Assembly (NCBI GenBank): GCA_041082245.1
Contig: JBDOIE010000015.1
Location: forward strand, 1 to 64,000
Reading direction: 5' to 3'
DNA: 64,000 nucleotides
Source: DAOTVY01 sp041082245
Lineage (GTDB): Bacteria > Chloroflexota > Chloroflexia > DTKN01
Of the stretch, positions 16,184 to 25,415 are shown piece after piece (within the stretch, counting starts at the first letter, position 1; each line of letters begins with the position of its first letter). A model generated the notes under the pieces. It worked only from the letters and a program-made list of their open reading frames with translations, did not search any database and was not told the origin of the DNA. The translations under genes and the position numbers were made by a program.

Positions 16184-19123
16184 ATGGACAGTAAGCATCG
16201 TGGCCTCGGGCTGCCTCCCTGGGGCGCGTTCCTTTGTTCGTTGCTCCTTCCGGGCCTGGGACAGGCGCTTCAGAGTGAGATCGGCCGCGGCGCCGGGTTG
16301 CTCGTCACTTTGGGTGCCCTGACGGGGCTCGTGTACTGGCAGCAGGTTCCGATGCTGCTGGTGCCGCTCTGCGCGGTGTGGCTTTGGGGGGCGTGGGACG
16401 CTTACCGGCTGAGCAAGGGCCGGCCGTCGAGCACCGTGCTCCCGTTCCTGCTTGGAGCGCTTGTGATCTATGCGCTTGGGGTGCGTGCGACCGAGCTCCG
16501 TCCGGAACGTCTCATCAACAACTGGCCAGCCGTGCGGCCGATCGTGAGCGCGCTGGTGCGGCCGGAGCTCCTGGCCTACCCTACAGAAGACCGCGTGGGG
16601 GCGATTCCGTTCCAGGTGCCGTGTGTGGAGCCCCTGCCGGAGCCAGAAGGCCGGCCGACCATCACCCCCACGCTGCGGACGAATGTGCGCTGTGCCGGGA
16701 TGGGAGAGACGATCTGGGTCGAAGGCCAGGGCTTTTTCCCGGATCTGGATGTCGAGATCTGGTGGCAGAACCCGATCGGTGATTATCAGCGGATCCTCAG
16801 GGAAGGGAAACCTCTTGTCGTGCGCTCCGACGCGCAAGGGCGGTTTCAAGTGGCGGTCGATGTCCCGACCACCGCTGTTCCTCTGGATCGCCTTCCGGCA
16901 CCGGGGCAAACGCAGACCCATCGCATCGAGGCCCGCCAGCACCGCCCGTACGGAACCTTGCAGCCTACCGAAACACTCACCCTCGTCGTGGCCAAGATCG
17001 GTGAAACCATTGCGCTCGCGTTCCTCGCCACGGTGCTGGCGGTGGTGTTGGCCCTGCCGATCAGCCTGCTTGCAGCACGAAACCTCATGGGGGGCCATTG
17101 GACGACGCGTGCGATCTACTACCTCGTGCGCACCGTGCTGAACGTCGTGCGGTCGATCGAAACCCTGATCTGGGCGATCATCTTCGCCGTCTGGGTTGGC
17201 CTGGGACCCTTTGCCGGGACTCTCGCGCTGCTGTTGCACTCCATCGCGGCCTTGGGCAAACTCTACTCCGAGGCCATCGAGGGAATCGACCCGGGTCCGA
17301 TCGAAGCGGTCCGTGCAACGGGAGCCCGCTGGCCGCAGGTTGTCACGTACGCGGTGTGGCCGCAGTTCGCGCCGTCTTTCCTCGCATTCACGCTGTATCG
17401 GTGGGACATCAACGTGCGTATGTCCACCGTGATCGGGCTCGTGTCGAACGCCGGCCTGGGTTTCCTCATCGTGCAGTGGATCCGCCTCAGCCGGTACAAC
17501 GCGATGGCGACCTCGATCATCGCGATCGTGCTCGTGGTAGCGGCGCTGGACTATGCAAGCGCCGCGCTCCGACGGCGCATCATTGAGGGGACTCCTGCTG
17601 GCCCCGAAGCCCCTGCTTCTGCCTCTGCGCCGCGCTCCTGGATATCCAGCTTGCGGAACACGGCGCCGGTGCTCGTCCTCACCCTGGCAGTGGTGGGGAT
17701 CCCGGCCGCACTGCTGCTGGGCCGGCTTCAAGGTGGGCTACGCTGGGCTGTGGGCGTGCTGCTTGCCCTGGCGGTCCTGGGGGTCTGGCCAGGCCTGCTG
17801 CGGCGCGGGGTGCCCGCTGGACTCGCAAGCGGGCTCGTGCTCCTTCCGCCGGTCGTGACGCTGCTCGTGCTACAGCTGGGCCACGCGCCTTTCCTCACGC
17901 GGGCCGTAGCGACACTGGGCGCCTCTCTTCTCGGCCTTGCTGGCCTCGCTTTTCTGCCGACCCTTACGTTGCGTCGATACGCTCTCCGCGGGCTTTTCGC
18001 GCTCGGCCTGGTGGTTCTTTTCCTGTGGTCGTGGAAAACGGCGGAAGTAGACTTTCAGAAACTGTTGACCAAGGCGCCTCAAGGGCTCCGGATGGCCCGA
18101 GCTTTCCTCGTACCGGAGCTCGTGACCCGGCCGACGGAATCGGTAACGGTGACCGCGGTGCTCCCGGTCCCTTGTGGTGTTGCCGAGCCCGGAGCCTCTT
18201 TCTCGTCCGGGCCCCGGATTGTCCTTTCCCCTTCGTGCGGCAACCCAGGGGACCCGCTGGTCATCCGGGGAGAAGGGCTGCCGCCGAGGACGGACGTCGC
18301 GGTACGGTGGGTACGGCCGGACGGCGCGTTTCTCCGGGTGAAGGAGAACTGCTGTCGCACGGATGAGTACGGTACTGTCGAGGTCGCAACGCATATCCAT
18401 CCCCTGATCGAAACCCGCCCGGAGCAGGGGGAAAGCACTCCCGGGCGGGTCGAAATCAGCTGGCAGCGCGCCGTCGGGGGCCTACAACCGGCCCCAGCAG
18501 TGCGCACCGTTCTGGACCTTTCGGTGGTCACGTTGCTGATGGCGCTGCTCGCTACAACGTTCGGCTCCGTCGTCGCGATTCCCTTGAGCTTCCTTGCCGC
18601 GCGCAATGTGATGGGGGGTACCGTGGTGGGCCGAGCGATCTATACCCTGATGCGCACGGTCCTGAACCTGTGGCGTTCCGTAGAGCCGCTCATCCAGGCC
18701 CTGATCTTCGCCTCCTGGGTCGGCTTTGGCCCGTTTGCGGGAGTACTCGGGCTGGGCGTCTGGAACATCCCCAACGTGGCCAAACTCTTCTCGGAGGCGA
18801 TCGAGGACATCGATACGGGTCCGGTGGAAGCGATCACCGCGACCGGCGCCACGCGCCTGCAAACACTTTTCTACGCGGTCGTCCCGCAGCTGCTCCCGGC
18901 ATTCCTCGCGTTTGTCCTTTATCAGTGGGATATCAGCATCCGGATGTCGACGGTCATCGGCTTTGTGGGTGGAGGCGGCCTGGGGCAGCAGTTCCTGGCC
19001 TGGGTCGGGTTGGACGAGTACGGGAAAGCGGCTACCGCGCTTTGGGCGATCGTGGCGATGGTCTGGAGCATGGATTATGTGAGCGCCCGGGTGCGCGAAC
19101 GGTTCATCGGTGTGACGCGCTAG
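16184..19123 (+). CDS. phnE: Composite phosphonate permease: two PhnE units with extracytoplasmic domains
   Basis: One 979-residue gene holding two permease halves of related design. Residues 1-105 carry an LLPGLGQ-type multi-membrane module. Residues 165-268 are a soluble beta-rich domain (GETIWVEGQGFFP...) like an Ig/IPT module. Residues 270-470 form a PhnE permease with the EAA loop EAIEGIDPGPIEA (about 363). Membrane segments at 490-620 lead to a second soluble domain (about 680-775, GDPLVIRGEGLPP...) and a second permease (776-979) with EAIEDIDTGPVEA. Ordinary PhnE is near 270 residues and dimerises; here the dimer appears to be covalently joined. GAGGAAAG precedes ATG 16184. Function with PhnC and PhnD is well supported; the roles of the soluble domains are unknown. 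Confidence 0.9.
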   Translation: MDSKHRGLGLPPWGAFLCSLLLPGLGQALQSEIGRGAGLLVTLGALTGLVYWQQVPMLLVPLCAVWLWGAWDAYRLSKGRPSSTVLPFLLGALVIYALGVRATELRPERLINNWPAVRPIVSALVRPELLAYPTEDRVGAIPFQVPCVEPLPEPEGRPTITPTLRTNVRCAGMGETIWVEGQGFFPDLDVEIWWQNPIGDYQRILREGKPLVVRSDAQGRFQVAVDVPTTAVPLDRLPAPGQTQTHRIEARQHRPYGTLQPTETLTLVVAKIGETIALAFLATVLAVVLALPISLLAARNLMGGHWTTRAIYYLVRTVLNVVRSIETLIWAIIFAVWVGLGPFAGTLALLLHSIAALGKLYSEAIEGIDPGPIEAVRATGARWPQVVTYAVWPQFAPSFLAFTLYRWDINVRMSTVIGLVSNAGLGFLIVQWIRLSRYNAMATSIIAIVLVVAALDYASAALRRRIIEGTPAGPEAPASASAPRSWISSLRNTAPVLVLTLAVVGIPAALLLGRLQGGLRWAVGVLLALAVLGVWPGLLRRGVPAGLASGLVLLPPVVTLLVLQLGHAPFLTRAVATLGASLLGLAGLAFLPTLTLRRYALRGLFALGLVVLFLWSWKTAEVDFQKLLTKAPQGLRMARAFLVPELVTRPTESVTVTAVLPVPCGVAEPGASFSSGPRIVLSPSCGNPGDPLVIRGEGLPPRTDVAVRWVRPDGAFLRVKENCCRTDEYGTVEVATHIHPLIETRPEQGESTPGRVEISWQRAVGGLQPAPAVRTVLDLSVVTLLMALLATTFGSVVAIPLSFLAARNVMGGTVVGRAIYTLMRTVLNLWRSVEPLIQALIFASWVGFGPFAGVLGLGVWNIPNVAKLFSEAIEDIDTGPVEAITATGATRLQTLFYAVVPQLLPAFLAFVLYQWDISIRMSTVIGFVGGGGLGQQFLAWVGLDEYGKAATALWAIVAMVWSMDYVSARVRERFIGVTR

Positions 19124-19154
19124 CGTTGCGGTGCGTTACGAAATGGAGTAGCAA

Positions 19155-19187
19155 GCGAGGGGACAGGTCTCGCACCTGTCCCCTCGC
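19155..19187. terminator. 14-bp perfect hairpin between convergent genes
   Basis: GCGAGGGGACAGGT pairs fully with ACCTGTCCCCTCGC around CTCGC. It lies between the stops of phnE (plus) and the UPF0182 gene (minus) and can serve both directions, although neither side has a clear T-run. Confidence 0.7.
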
Positions 19188-19229
19188 AATGTGCGCCCGG
19201 AAAGCGGTGCATGCCGGAGACCCTGCCGG

Positions 19230-22058
19230 TTACTGTTGCTCGGCCAGCCTCACGAGTTCCTCCAGGTCTGCCTGCAGCTGTTCCATCTCTCTGCCGTAGC
19301 ATGCCCAGTCCGCCCTGCGAAGGCATTCCTGCGCCGCGCGGTAGTGGTCAGCCGCCGAGCGCGCGACCTCCCCCCATCGGCGCTCCTGCGCGGGCGGCGT
19401 TCCTGCGCCGAGCACCTGACGAAGCGCGTCCTCGAGCGTTTCCCCCATCGCGATCTGGTTTCCGTAGGCAACGATCACGCGGCGGAGCTCCGGAATTTGC
19501 CCCGTCTCGGACTGCAGATAGAGCGGGCGTACGTAAAGCAGATTGTGCTCGATCGGAACCACGAGCATGTTCCCCAGGATGACCTGCGATCCGTGCTGGT
19601 TCCAGAGCGTCAACTGCTGGGAGATGTAGGGGTGCTGGTTCGTCCGGGCCTCGATCTGGAACGGCCCATAGACCAGGCTCTGCTTCGGAAACTTGAACAC
19701 GCCCAGCCGGCCATAGTCGTCCAGGTCGCATTGCACGTGCATCCAGGCGATCATGTTGTCCCGGTTCACAGGGGTGAACGGCACCATCAAGAAGAACTCT
19801 TCCTGTTCCCAGCCGGGAAGCCGCATGATCACGTAGTAGCTGTCGATGTACCGCTGTTCGCCGAGATAGGTCTCTTGGGCGAATTGCCAGGCATCTTCCT
19901 TGTTGTAGAAGACCTGTGGGTCACGCATATGATAGGTAGAGTACACGTAAGTCTGTGCGCGAAAGATCTCCTCCGGATAGCGCCAGTGTTCCCGCAGGCC
20001 CGCGGGCATCTCGGATACCGGACGGAAAAGCGTCGGAAAGATTGCGGCGTAGGTCTGCACCACCGGATCGTTTGGGTCCACGATATAGTAGGTCGTCGTG
20101 CCTTCGTATGGATCGATGACCACCTTGACCGCATTTCGGATGTAGTTCAACGACCCGTACGGTTCCGAATACGGATACATATTGCTCACGGTGTAAGCGT
20201 CCTGAAGCCAGTAGATCTTCCCGTCCAGGATGACGGGATAGGGGTCATAATCGTAGGCGAGGAAAGGAGCGATGGTCTCGACCCGCTCCTGCACCGTCCG
20301 GTAGAACAGGATACGGCTCTCGGAGGTCACATAGTTGCTCACCAGGATCGGCAGGTCGCCAAAGCGAAGTGCGAAGGCCAGCCGCCGCAGGAATCCCCCC
20401 AGAGGGACACCGTCTTTCCCCTGATAGTGGGTGTAGACGTTCTCGTCCCCCTTCGGATAGTCGAACTCTTCTGCCGCGGTATTCACGATGACATAATTGG
20501 TAGTTTCCTCTCCGATGTAGATCTCCGGCCGGTCCAACCGAAGCTCGTCGAAGGTGTGCCGCGGCGGGATATCTCGAAGATAGAAGCAGGGTTGGCCCTC
20601 CGTGCAGATCTCGTTGACCGGGCTCATGACGACGCCGTACCCGTGGGTGTACACGAGGTGCCGGTTCTGCCAGGTCTGGGCCTGTTCCGGCAGCTCATCG
20701 ACAGAGAGCTCCCGCACAGCCAGCTCTACCTCCCGGTATTTCCCGCCAAGGCGGTAGCGCTCGACGTCGATATCGTGGAAATTGTAATAGAGCCGGATCT
20801 CCTGTAGCTGGCTGTAGGTATCGTAGAGGGGCCGGTGGTCCCACAGCCGGATGTTCTCCAGCGTGCCCGCGTTGCGGTTGGCCGTTTCCAGGGTCAGCGT
20901 GCCCGTGACAGGATACTCGACTTCCTCCACGTGCTCCAGGCCGTAAGCCGCGAGTGTGTATCGGATGGCGTGCTCGATGTAGGGCCGCTCCATAGCGAGC
21001 TCACTGGGACGCACACGGAAGGTCTGCACGAGGGCAGGGTAAATCACCCCCATGACGAGCAGACAGGCGAGCCAGGTCCCGCCGCCGGCAGCCAGCAATG
21101 CCCACCGACGCCGCCACAGGTTCACGAGGAGCAACACCGCGCATCCGATGACGATCCATGTCAGCACGGCGTACGCCGGCCATCGGGCATGCACATCCGT
21201 GTAGCTTGCGCCGAAGGCGGCGCCGTGCCGCGAGTACAGCAGCTGGTAGATCTTGAGCCGGTAATCCCACGCTTTGACCAGGAGCAACAGGACACCGAGC
21301 AGCGACAGGTGGCCGAGCGCCGGTGCAGGGAAACTCCTGCGGCGCAGGGCAACGACGTAGATCAGCCCGGTCACCACCAGGGCGACTCCTGTGAGCCACA
21401 ACAGCATGGCCTTCAGGTCCAGCAACAGCCTGAGGCGGAACAGGTAGAAGCCGAGATCCCGGCCGAACAGGGGATCGCGTGTGCCGACCTCTACCCCGTG
21501 CAGGAACCGCAGCACGCGCATCCATTTCCCTTGCGCAACGCTACCGAACACGATCCCCGCGATGGCCGCAAGGGTCCACAGGATCGGGATCGCCGCACGC
21601 CCACTGCGCCTCGGAAGCGGTGTCCACTCCTCTGTGCGCTCTCGCTGCCGGAGCAATGCATGCAAGGCTCCCTGCCAGGAGAAGCCCAGGAACAGGCTCG
21701 AGGGCAGGGCCGCGCCGAAGAACAACAGGAAGCGCGTAAGGACCTGCGTGCGGAACACCTCCCCGTAGCCCAGGTGCCCGAACCAGAGGGCATCGGTGTA
21801 GATGCGTACGCCCAGGGTAAGTGCAAGGACGAGCAGCAGCAGCCCTAGTGCGCCCACGATCCATGGCCAGAACCGCGCGGGCCGGCCTGGGCCACCCCAC
21901 ACCCCACGCCGACGGAGGTAGATACCGAGGGCGATCAGATCGGCCAGCACGAACAGCCCGATCAACACACCCCAGGCGCGAGAGGAAATCAGGATCAAGA
22001 GGACAATAGCCACAATGACCCCAAGCGCGATGATCACACCCTGACGCTTTCCACGCAT
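19230..22058 (-). CDS. UPF0182 family large membrane protein
   Basis: A 942-residue protein with about seven hydrophobic segments in the first 330 residues, then a large soluble region beginning RPYIEHAIRYTLAAYGL. It includes ENIRLWDHRPL, YTHGYGVVMSPVN and IPPRHTF, all characteristic of UPF0182, and ends in a short helical tail. Function of the family is not established. Start ATG 22058 is chosen because GAGGAGGAG precedes it; a longer ATG at 22079 lies inside the preceding gene. Coding overlaps or abuts the M28-like gene upstream, so they are probably one transcript. Confidence 0.9.
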   Translation of the reverse strand: MRGKRQGVIIALGVIVAIVLLILISSRAWGVLIGLFVLADLIALGIYLRRRGVWGGPGRPARFWPWIVGALGLLLLVLALTLGVRIYTDALWFGHLGYGEVFRTQVLTRFLLFFGAALPSSLFLGFSWQGALHALLRQRERTEEWTPLPRRSGRAAIPILWTLAAIAGIVFGSVAQGKWMRVLRFLHGVEVGTRDPLFGRDLGFYLFRLRLLLDLKAMLLWLTGVALVVTGLIYVVALRRRSFPAPALGHLSLLGVLLLLVKAWDYRLKIYQLLYSRHGAAFGASYTDVHARWPAYAVLTWIVIGCAVLLLVNLWRRRWALLAAGGGTWLACLLVMGVIYPALVQTFRVRPSELAMERPYIEHAIRYTLAAYGLEHVEEVEYPVTGTLTLETANRNAGTLENIRLWDHRPLYDTYSQLQEIRLYYNFHDIDVERYRLGGKYREVELAVRELSVDELPEQAQTWQNRHLVYTHGYGVVMSPVNEICTEGQPCFYLRDIPPRHTFDELRLDRPEIYIGEETTNYVIVNTAAEEFDYPKGDENVYTHYQGKDGVPLGGFLRRLAFALRFGDLPILVSNYVTSESRILFYRTVQERVETIAPFLAYDYDPYPVILDGKIYWLQDAYTVSNMYPYSEPYGSLNYIRNAVKVVIDPYEGTTTYYIVDPNDPVVQTYAAIFPTLFRPVSEMPAGLREHWRYPEEIFRAQTYVYSTYHMRDPQVFYNKEDAWQFAQETYLGEQRYIDSYYVIMRLPGWEQEEFFLMVPFTPVNRDNMIAWMHVQCDLDDYGRLGVFKFPKQSLVYGPFQIEARTNQHPYISQQLTLWNQHGSQVILGNMLVVPIEHNLLYVRPLYLQSETGQIPELRRVIVAYGNQIAMGETLEDALRQVLGAGTPPAQERRWGEVARSAADHYRAAQECLRRADWACYGREMEQLQADLEELVRLAEQQ

Positions 22059-22071
22059 AGCGATCTCCTCC

Positions 22072-23220
22072 TCATCCATCCTGGGCCGGCCTCCCGGTGT
22101 CGAGCGTGTCCAGGCCCCTGGCGACGCTGGCCGCGAGCCGGACGGCCTGTTCCAGCACTTCGGGTTCCACCTGGGAGGATGTATCACTGGGCCAGTGCCA
22201 GTTGGCCGGAAGCCCCTTTTCGAGCGTCATCAGGCTTACCGCCCGGTAACCCCGTGCCAGTGGAACCAGCGCGCTCGTGCTCCCGGCGCGAAAAGGCCGA
22301 AAGGCCGCCTTTGCCTCACTGCGGCGGGCCAGGTCGATGAGCGTCGCATCCGACCGGTGCGGCCAGAGTACGCCCTCCGCCGTGACGACTGTGAGTTCCC
22401 CCCGGCCCACGCTCTCCAGGTTCACGAAGAACGCCTCGTCCCGCGGAAACGGGTAACGGCCCAGGAAATGCTGTATCCCCTGGGGCGCGGACTTACCGCA
22501 CCCGGTCGCGACGAACCACAGGGCCGTATGGTCGAGGTCGTCCAATTCTTCCGCCAGCCACAGGAGTACGGCGACTCCGGAAGCGTTGTCGTTTGCCCCG
22601 GGAACGTGCGGCATCACCGCCTCGCGGTGTACGAGGAGGAGGAGAAACAACGCGAGGTACCCCGCCGGAATACCCTGCAAGTAAAGCGGCCACGGACTTC
22701 CCGTCGCCCAATGCAGGACCATCAGCACCGGAACACATACCAGCGCCACGGCCAGGAGCAGGAAAGAACACCGGATGCTGCGGACCCACCGGGGGTGGAA
22801 CAGGAGTGCAGCGCGCGCCGTATCCAGGTTCGCGAAGAAGATCAGGTGTCGCCTCTGTTCACGGCTGGGTGGCCGTGTGCCGACCACGTTCTGGCTCTTT
22901 CCCCAGGCAAGCCACGAAGAGACAACCGGAAAAGACAGCATCTCCAGCACAAAACCGGTTAGTACGAGCAGAGCCAGAGCGAGTCCCGCCGGGCGAGCAA
23001 CGCGGTAGAGCAGGGGCGACAAGGAACCGAGCAGGCAGAGCAGCCCGCAGGGCAAACTGGACGTGGTCACGGCGCGAAACGGCTGTACTTCCACCGCCAA
23101 GCCGCCTTCCCGCATCCTTGCGTTGACATAAGCGGCAGCCTGGGCCTCCGCCGCGGACGTCGACGGGCGAGGGCCGATGGTGTCGGCAAGGAACCGCACG
23201 ATTTCCATCGCGTCCCGCAT
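22072..23220 (-). CDS. Membrane-embedded M28-like peptidase homologue, catalytic residues altered
   Basis: A 382-residue protein with an N-terminal M28-like start (IGPRPSTS), two hydrophobic blocks (about 55-95 and 145-195) and then the peptidase core. Compared with M28 aminopeptidases, the first metal site reads ANLD instead of AHxD, the bridging Asp survives in GANDNASG, the catalytic Glu-Glu pair is replaced in ATGCGKSAPQG, NLD is NLE, and the last His is kept in HWPSDT. The loss of His and of both Glu argues against normal zinc peptidase activity. AAAGGAG precedes ATG 23220. It precedes UPF0182 and is translationally close to it. Confidence 0.75.
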   Translation of the reverse strand: MRDAMEIVRFLADTIGPRPSTSAAEAQAAAYVNARMREGGLAVEVQPFRAVTTSSLPCGLLCLLGSLSPLLYRVARPAGLALALLVLTGFVLEMLSFPVVSSWLAWGKSQNVVGTRPPSREQRRHLIFFANLDTARAALLFHPRWVRSIRCSFLLLAVALVCVPVLMVLHWATGSPWPLYLQGIPAGYLALFLLLLVHREAVMPHVPGANDNASGVAVLLWLAEELDDLDHTALWFVATGCGKSAPQGIQHFLGRYPFPRDEAFFVNLESVGRGELTVVTAEGVLWPHRSDATLIDLARRSEAKAAFRPFRAGSTSALVPLARGYRAVSLMTLEKGLPANWHWPSDTSSQVEPEVLEQAVRLAASVARGLDTLDTGRPAQDG

Positions 23221-23394
23221 CGTCCGCTCCTTTCTGGACTATACGGCCCACGCGGCGATCGGTTGCATGCCTCCGCGGCCCCCACCGTACGTTCGCTCCG
23301 ATCCCCTCACCGACGTTACGGCCCCTGGATCGCGCTCGGTGATAGGCCTCGCGCCTTCGAAAACGCACGGGCATATCGCACGAAGCGAGAGGAA

Positions 23395-24477
23395 TCATGG
23401 AGCGGCTGCGAGCGCTTCCTTGAGCACCTGGATCGCCGGGATGGATGTCGGGTCCGCACGGTAGAGCATCGCGAGGTAATAGCTCGTTGCATCGCCCAGC
23501 AGCACAGATGTGAGCATCTGGGCCAGGTCCCCACAGCCGCGGCTCGTGACCACACGACAGGGGGTACCGCCTTCCTCGAAGATGCGGCGGGTGATGTCCA
23601 TCCGCAGCCGGTTGCGAGGGTGATCGGCATCCGAGGCGAGCAGGATCGCCCGCACGTTCGAAGCAAGTCGCGGAGGGTAAGCTGTGCCCGCGACAACGTT
23701 GTGGTCCATTTCCGGGAGCTCGTCGCACATCGCCCAGGACTTGCTGTTCTCGTTGAACTGCCCCTTCCAGCGGCGGGCGACCGGAGCCAGAAGCCCCGAA
23801 CCGCAGATGAACGGAAGATGGCCGTAGAGCCAGCGCGCCAGCTCCTTAGCTGGATTCCGTTCTTCGGGGATCTCGGGCCGTACCTCCAGGAGGAGCTCGT
23901 TCAACAGGGAGACCGCTTCCTCCACCTGAGGCGTAGGGTCGGGAAGAAGGTCCAACCGCACGAGCACGCCCAGGAGCAGGAGAAAGCTGTATCCCAGCGC
24001 CTCGCGCGGCTGAGCGAGGTAATCGAACTGGAGCACATCGATTCCCCAGTCACGGGCGCGTCTCGCGAGCTCCCCGCCCGTCGTGACCGCGATCAGCGTC
24101 GCGCCGCGCCGTCGCGCCTCCTCCGCTGCAGAAAGCGTTTCCTCGGTGTTCCCCGAGTAGCTGGACGCGATGACCAGCGTATGCCGGCCCGCGAAGGCGG
24201 GAAGCCCGTAATCGCGATGTACCGTTACCGGCAAGGATGACCATCGTTCCGCGAGCGCGCGGACCAGGTCCCCTCCGATGGCCGATCCGCCCATACCGGC
24301 GATCACCACGGCGCGGGGTGGTGCGGGCGTAGCCGGTGGGGACCAGCTACGGACAAGCTCCCAGGCACGGCGGCACTGGTTCGGCAGGTCGAAAAGGCGC
24401 GCACCTGCCCGGGAGCGGTCGATCTCCAGGTAAGTGTTGGGGTCATCGAGATCGGGTAGGGGAAGAATCGTCGCCAC
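23395..24477 (-). CDS. pgi/pmi: Bifunctional phosphoglucose/phosphomannose isomerase
   Basis: A 360-residue SIS-domain isomerase. VIAGMGGSAIGGD (about residue 60), SSYSGNTEET (sugar-phosphate binding), the catalytic Glu in FNENSKSWA and EMDHNVVAG match the short PGI/PMI family that converts both glucose-6-phosphate and mannose-6-phosphate to fructose-6-phosphate. Start GTG 24477 has AAGGAGGAT at good spacing. Transcribed from a strong promoter at 24518-24546, divergent from parA. It links central sugar metabolism with nucleotide-sugar supply. Confidence 0.9.
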   Translation of the reverse strand: MATILPLPDLDDPNTYLEIDRSRAGARLFDLPNQCRRAWELVRSWSPPATPAPPRAVVIAGMGGSAIGGDLVRALAERWSSLPVTVHRDYGLPAFAGRHTLVIASSYSGNTEETLSAAEEARRRGATLIAVTTGGELARRARDWGIDVLQFDYLAQPREALGYSFLLLLGVLVRLDLLPDPTPQVEEAVSLLNELLLEVRPEIPEERNPAKELARWLYGHLPFICGSGLLAPVARRWKGQFNENSKSWAMCDELPEMDHNVVAGTAYPPRLASNVRAILLASDADHPRNRLRMDITRRIFEEGGTPCRVVTSRGCGDLAQMLTSVLLGDATSYYLAMLYRADPTSIPAIQVLKEALAAAP

Positions 24478-24517
24478 ACCATCCTCCTTCGATCGGGCGA
24501 TCTCCTGGCTGGCCGAG

Positions 24518-24546
24518 AGTATAGCACAGGGGTGCGGCCGGGTCAA
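24518..24546 (-). promoter_or_regulatory. Promoter of the PGI/PMI gene
   Basis: Minus strand TTGACC (24541-24546), 17 bp, TATACT (24518-24523). Its -35 lies 4 bp from the -35 of the divergent parA promoter. Confidence 0.75.
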
Positions 24547-24550
24547 GCGT

Positions 24551-24579
24551 TTGCGCCTGCCCCGTAAACCTGGTACAAT
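24551..24579 (+). promoter_or_regulatory. Promoter of parA
   Basis: TTGCGC (24551-24556), 17 bp, TACAAT (24574-24579); the coding start is about 35 bases downstream. Confidence 0.7.
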
Positions 24580-24614
24580 AGGGCCGACCGGTAGCGCTGG
24601 TGGGACATCGCCCG

Positions 24615-25415
24615 ATGGGATATACATTTGCCCTGGCCAATCAGAAAGGCGGCGTCGGCAAGACGACGACGGCGGTTAACCTGAGTGCCTTCCTGGCAAG
24701 GCAAGGGTACCATGTCCTCCTCGTAGACGGTGATCCCCAGGGAAATGCGACGACAAGCCTGGGAATCGCAAAGTCGAGGCTGCGGGCTACCCTTTACGAA
24801 GCACTCCTGGACCACCTGCCCCTGGATCGGGTGATTGTCCCGACCGGACGTTCGGGCCTCGATCTTGTTCCAGCGACGGTGCAGCTTGCCGGGGCCACAG
24901 TGGAGCTGCTGGCACAGGAAGGGCGGGAACAGCGGCTGGAGCAGGTGCTGCGGCCGTACCGTGAGCTGTACGATTTCGTGTGCATCGATGCCCCGCCTTC
25001 GCTCGGGCTGTTGACCATCAATGCACTTGTGGCTTCGCAGGGAGTGTTGATCCCGCTCCAGTGCGAGTACCTCGCGATGGAGGGCCTGGCGCAGCTTCTG
25101 GGGACAGTGCGGCGCGTCCAGCAGCGCCTCAATCCGGGATTGCAGCTGATCGGGATCGTGATGACGATGTACGACAGCCGCACGCGCCTGTCCCTGGAAG
25201 TTGTCCAGGAAGTGCAGCGCCATTTGCCTGGCCGAATGTTCCGCACGGTGATCCCGCGCACGGTGCGCCTGGGCGAAGCACCGAGCCATGGCCGAACGAT
25301 CTGGGAGTACGACGCCCACAGCTACGGGGCGCTTGCGTACGAACGGCTCGGGCAGGAGTTCCTGGCGCGCTTGGGGTTCACCGTCCCGGAACGGAAGGAG
25401 GGGGCGCATGTCTGA
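24615..25415 (+). CDS. parA: Chromosome-partitioning ATPase ParA (Soj)
   Basis: A 266-residue deviant Walker ATPase: NQKGGVGKTTT at residues 9-19 with the signature Lys, DGDPQGNATT, IDAPPSLG and the C-terminal IPRTVRLGEAPSHG of Soj-type proteins. It forms ATP-dependent dimers on DNA and moves ParB-bound origins. A GTG at 24600 gives five more residues, but ATG 24615 fits the family start better. Its 3' end overlaps parB by 8 bases. Confidence 0.93.
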   Translation: MGYTFALANQKGGVGKTTTAVNLSAFLARQGYHVLLVDGDPQGNATTSLGIAKSRLRATLYEALLDHLPLDRVIVPTGRSGLDLVPATVQLAGATVELLAQEGREQRLEQVLRPYRELYDFVCIDAPPSLGLLTINALVASQGVLIPLQCEYLAMEGLAQLLGTVRRVQQRLNPGLQLIGIVMTMYDSRTRLSLEVVQEVQRHLPGRMFRTVIPRTVRLGEAPSHGRTIWEYDAHSYGALAYERLGQEFLARLGFTVPERKEGAHV

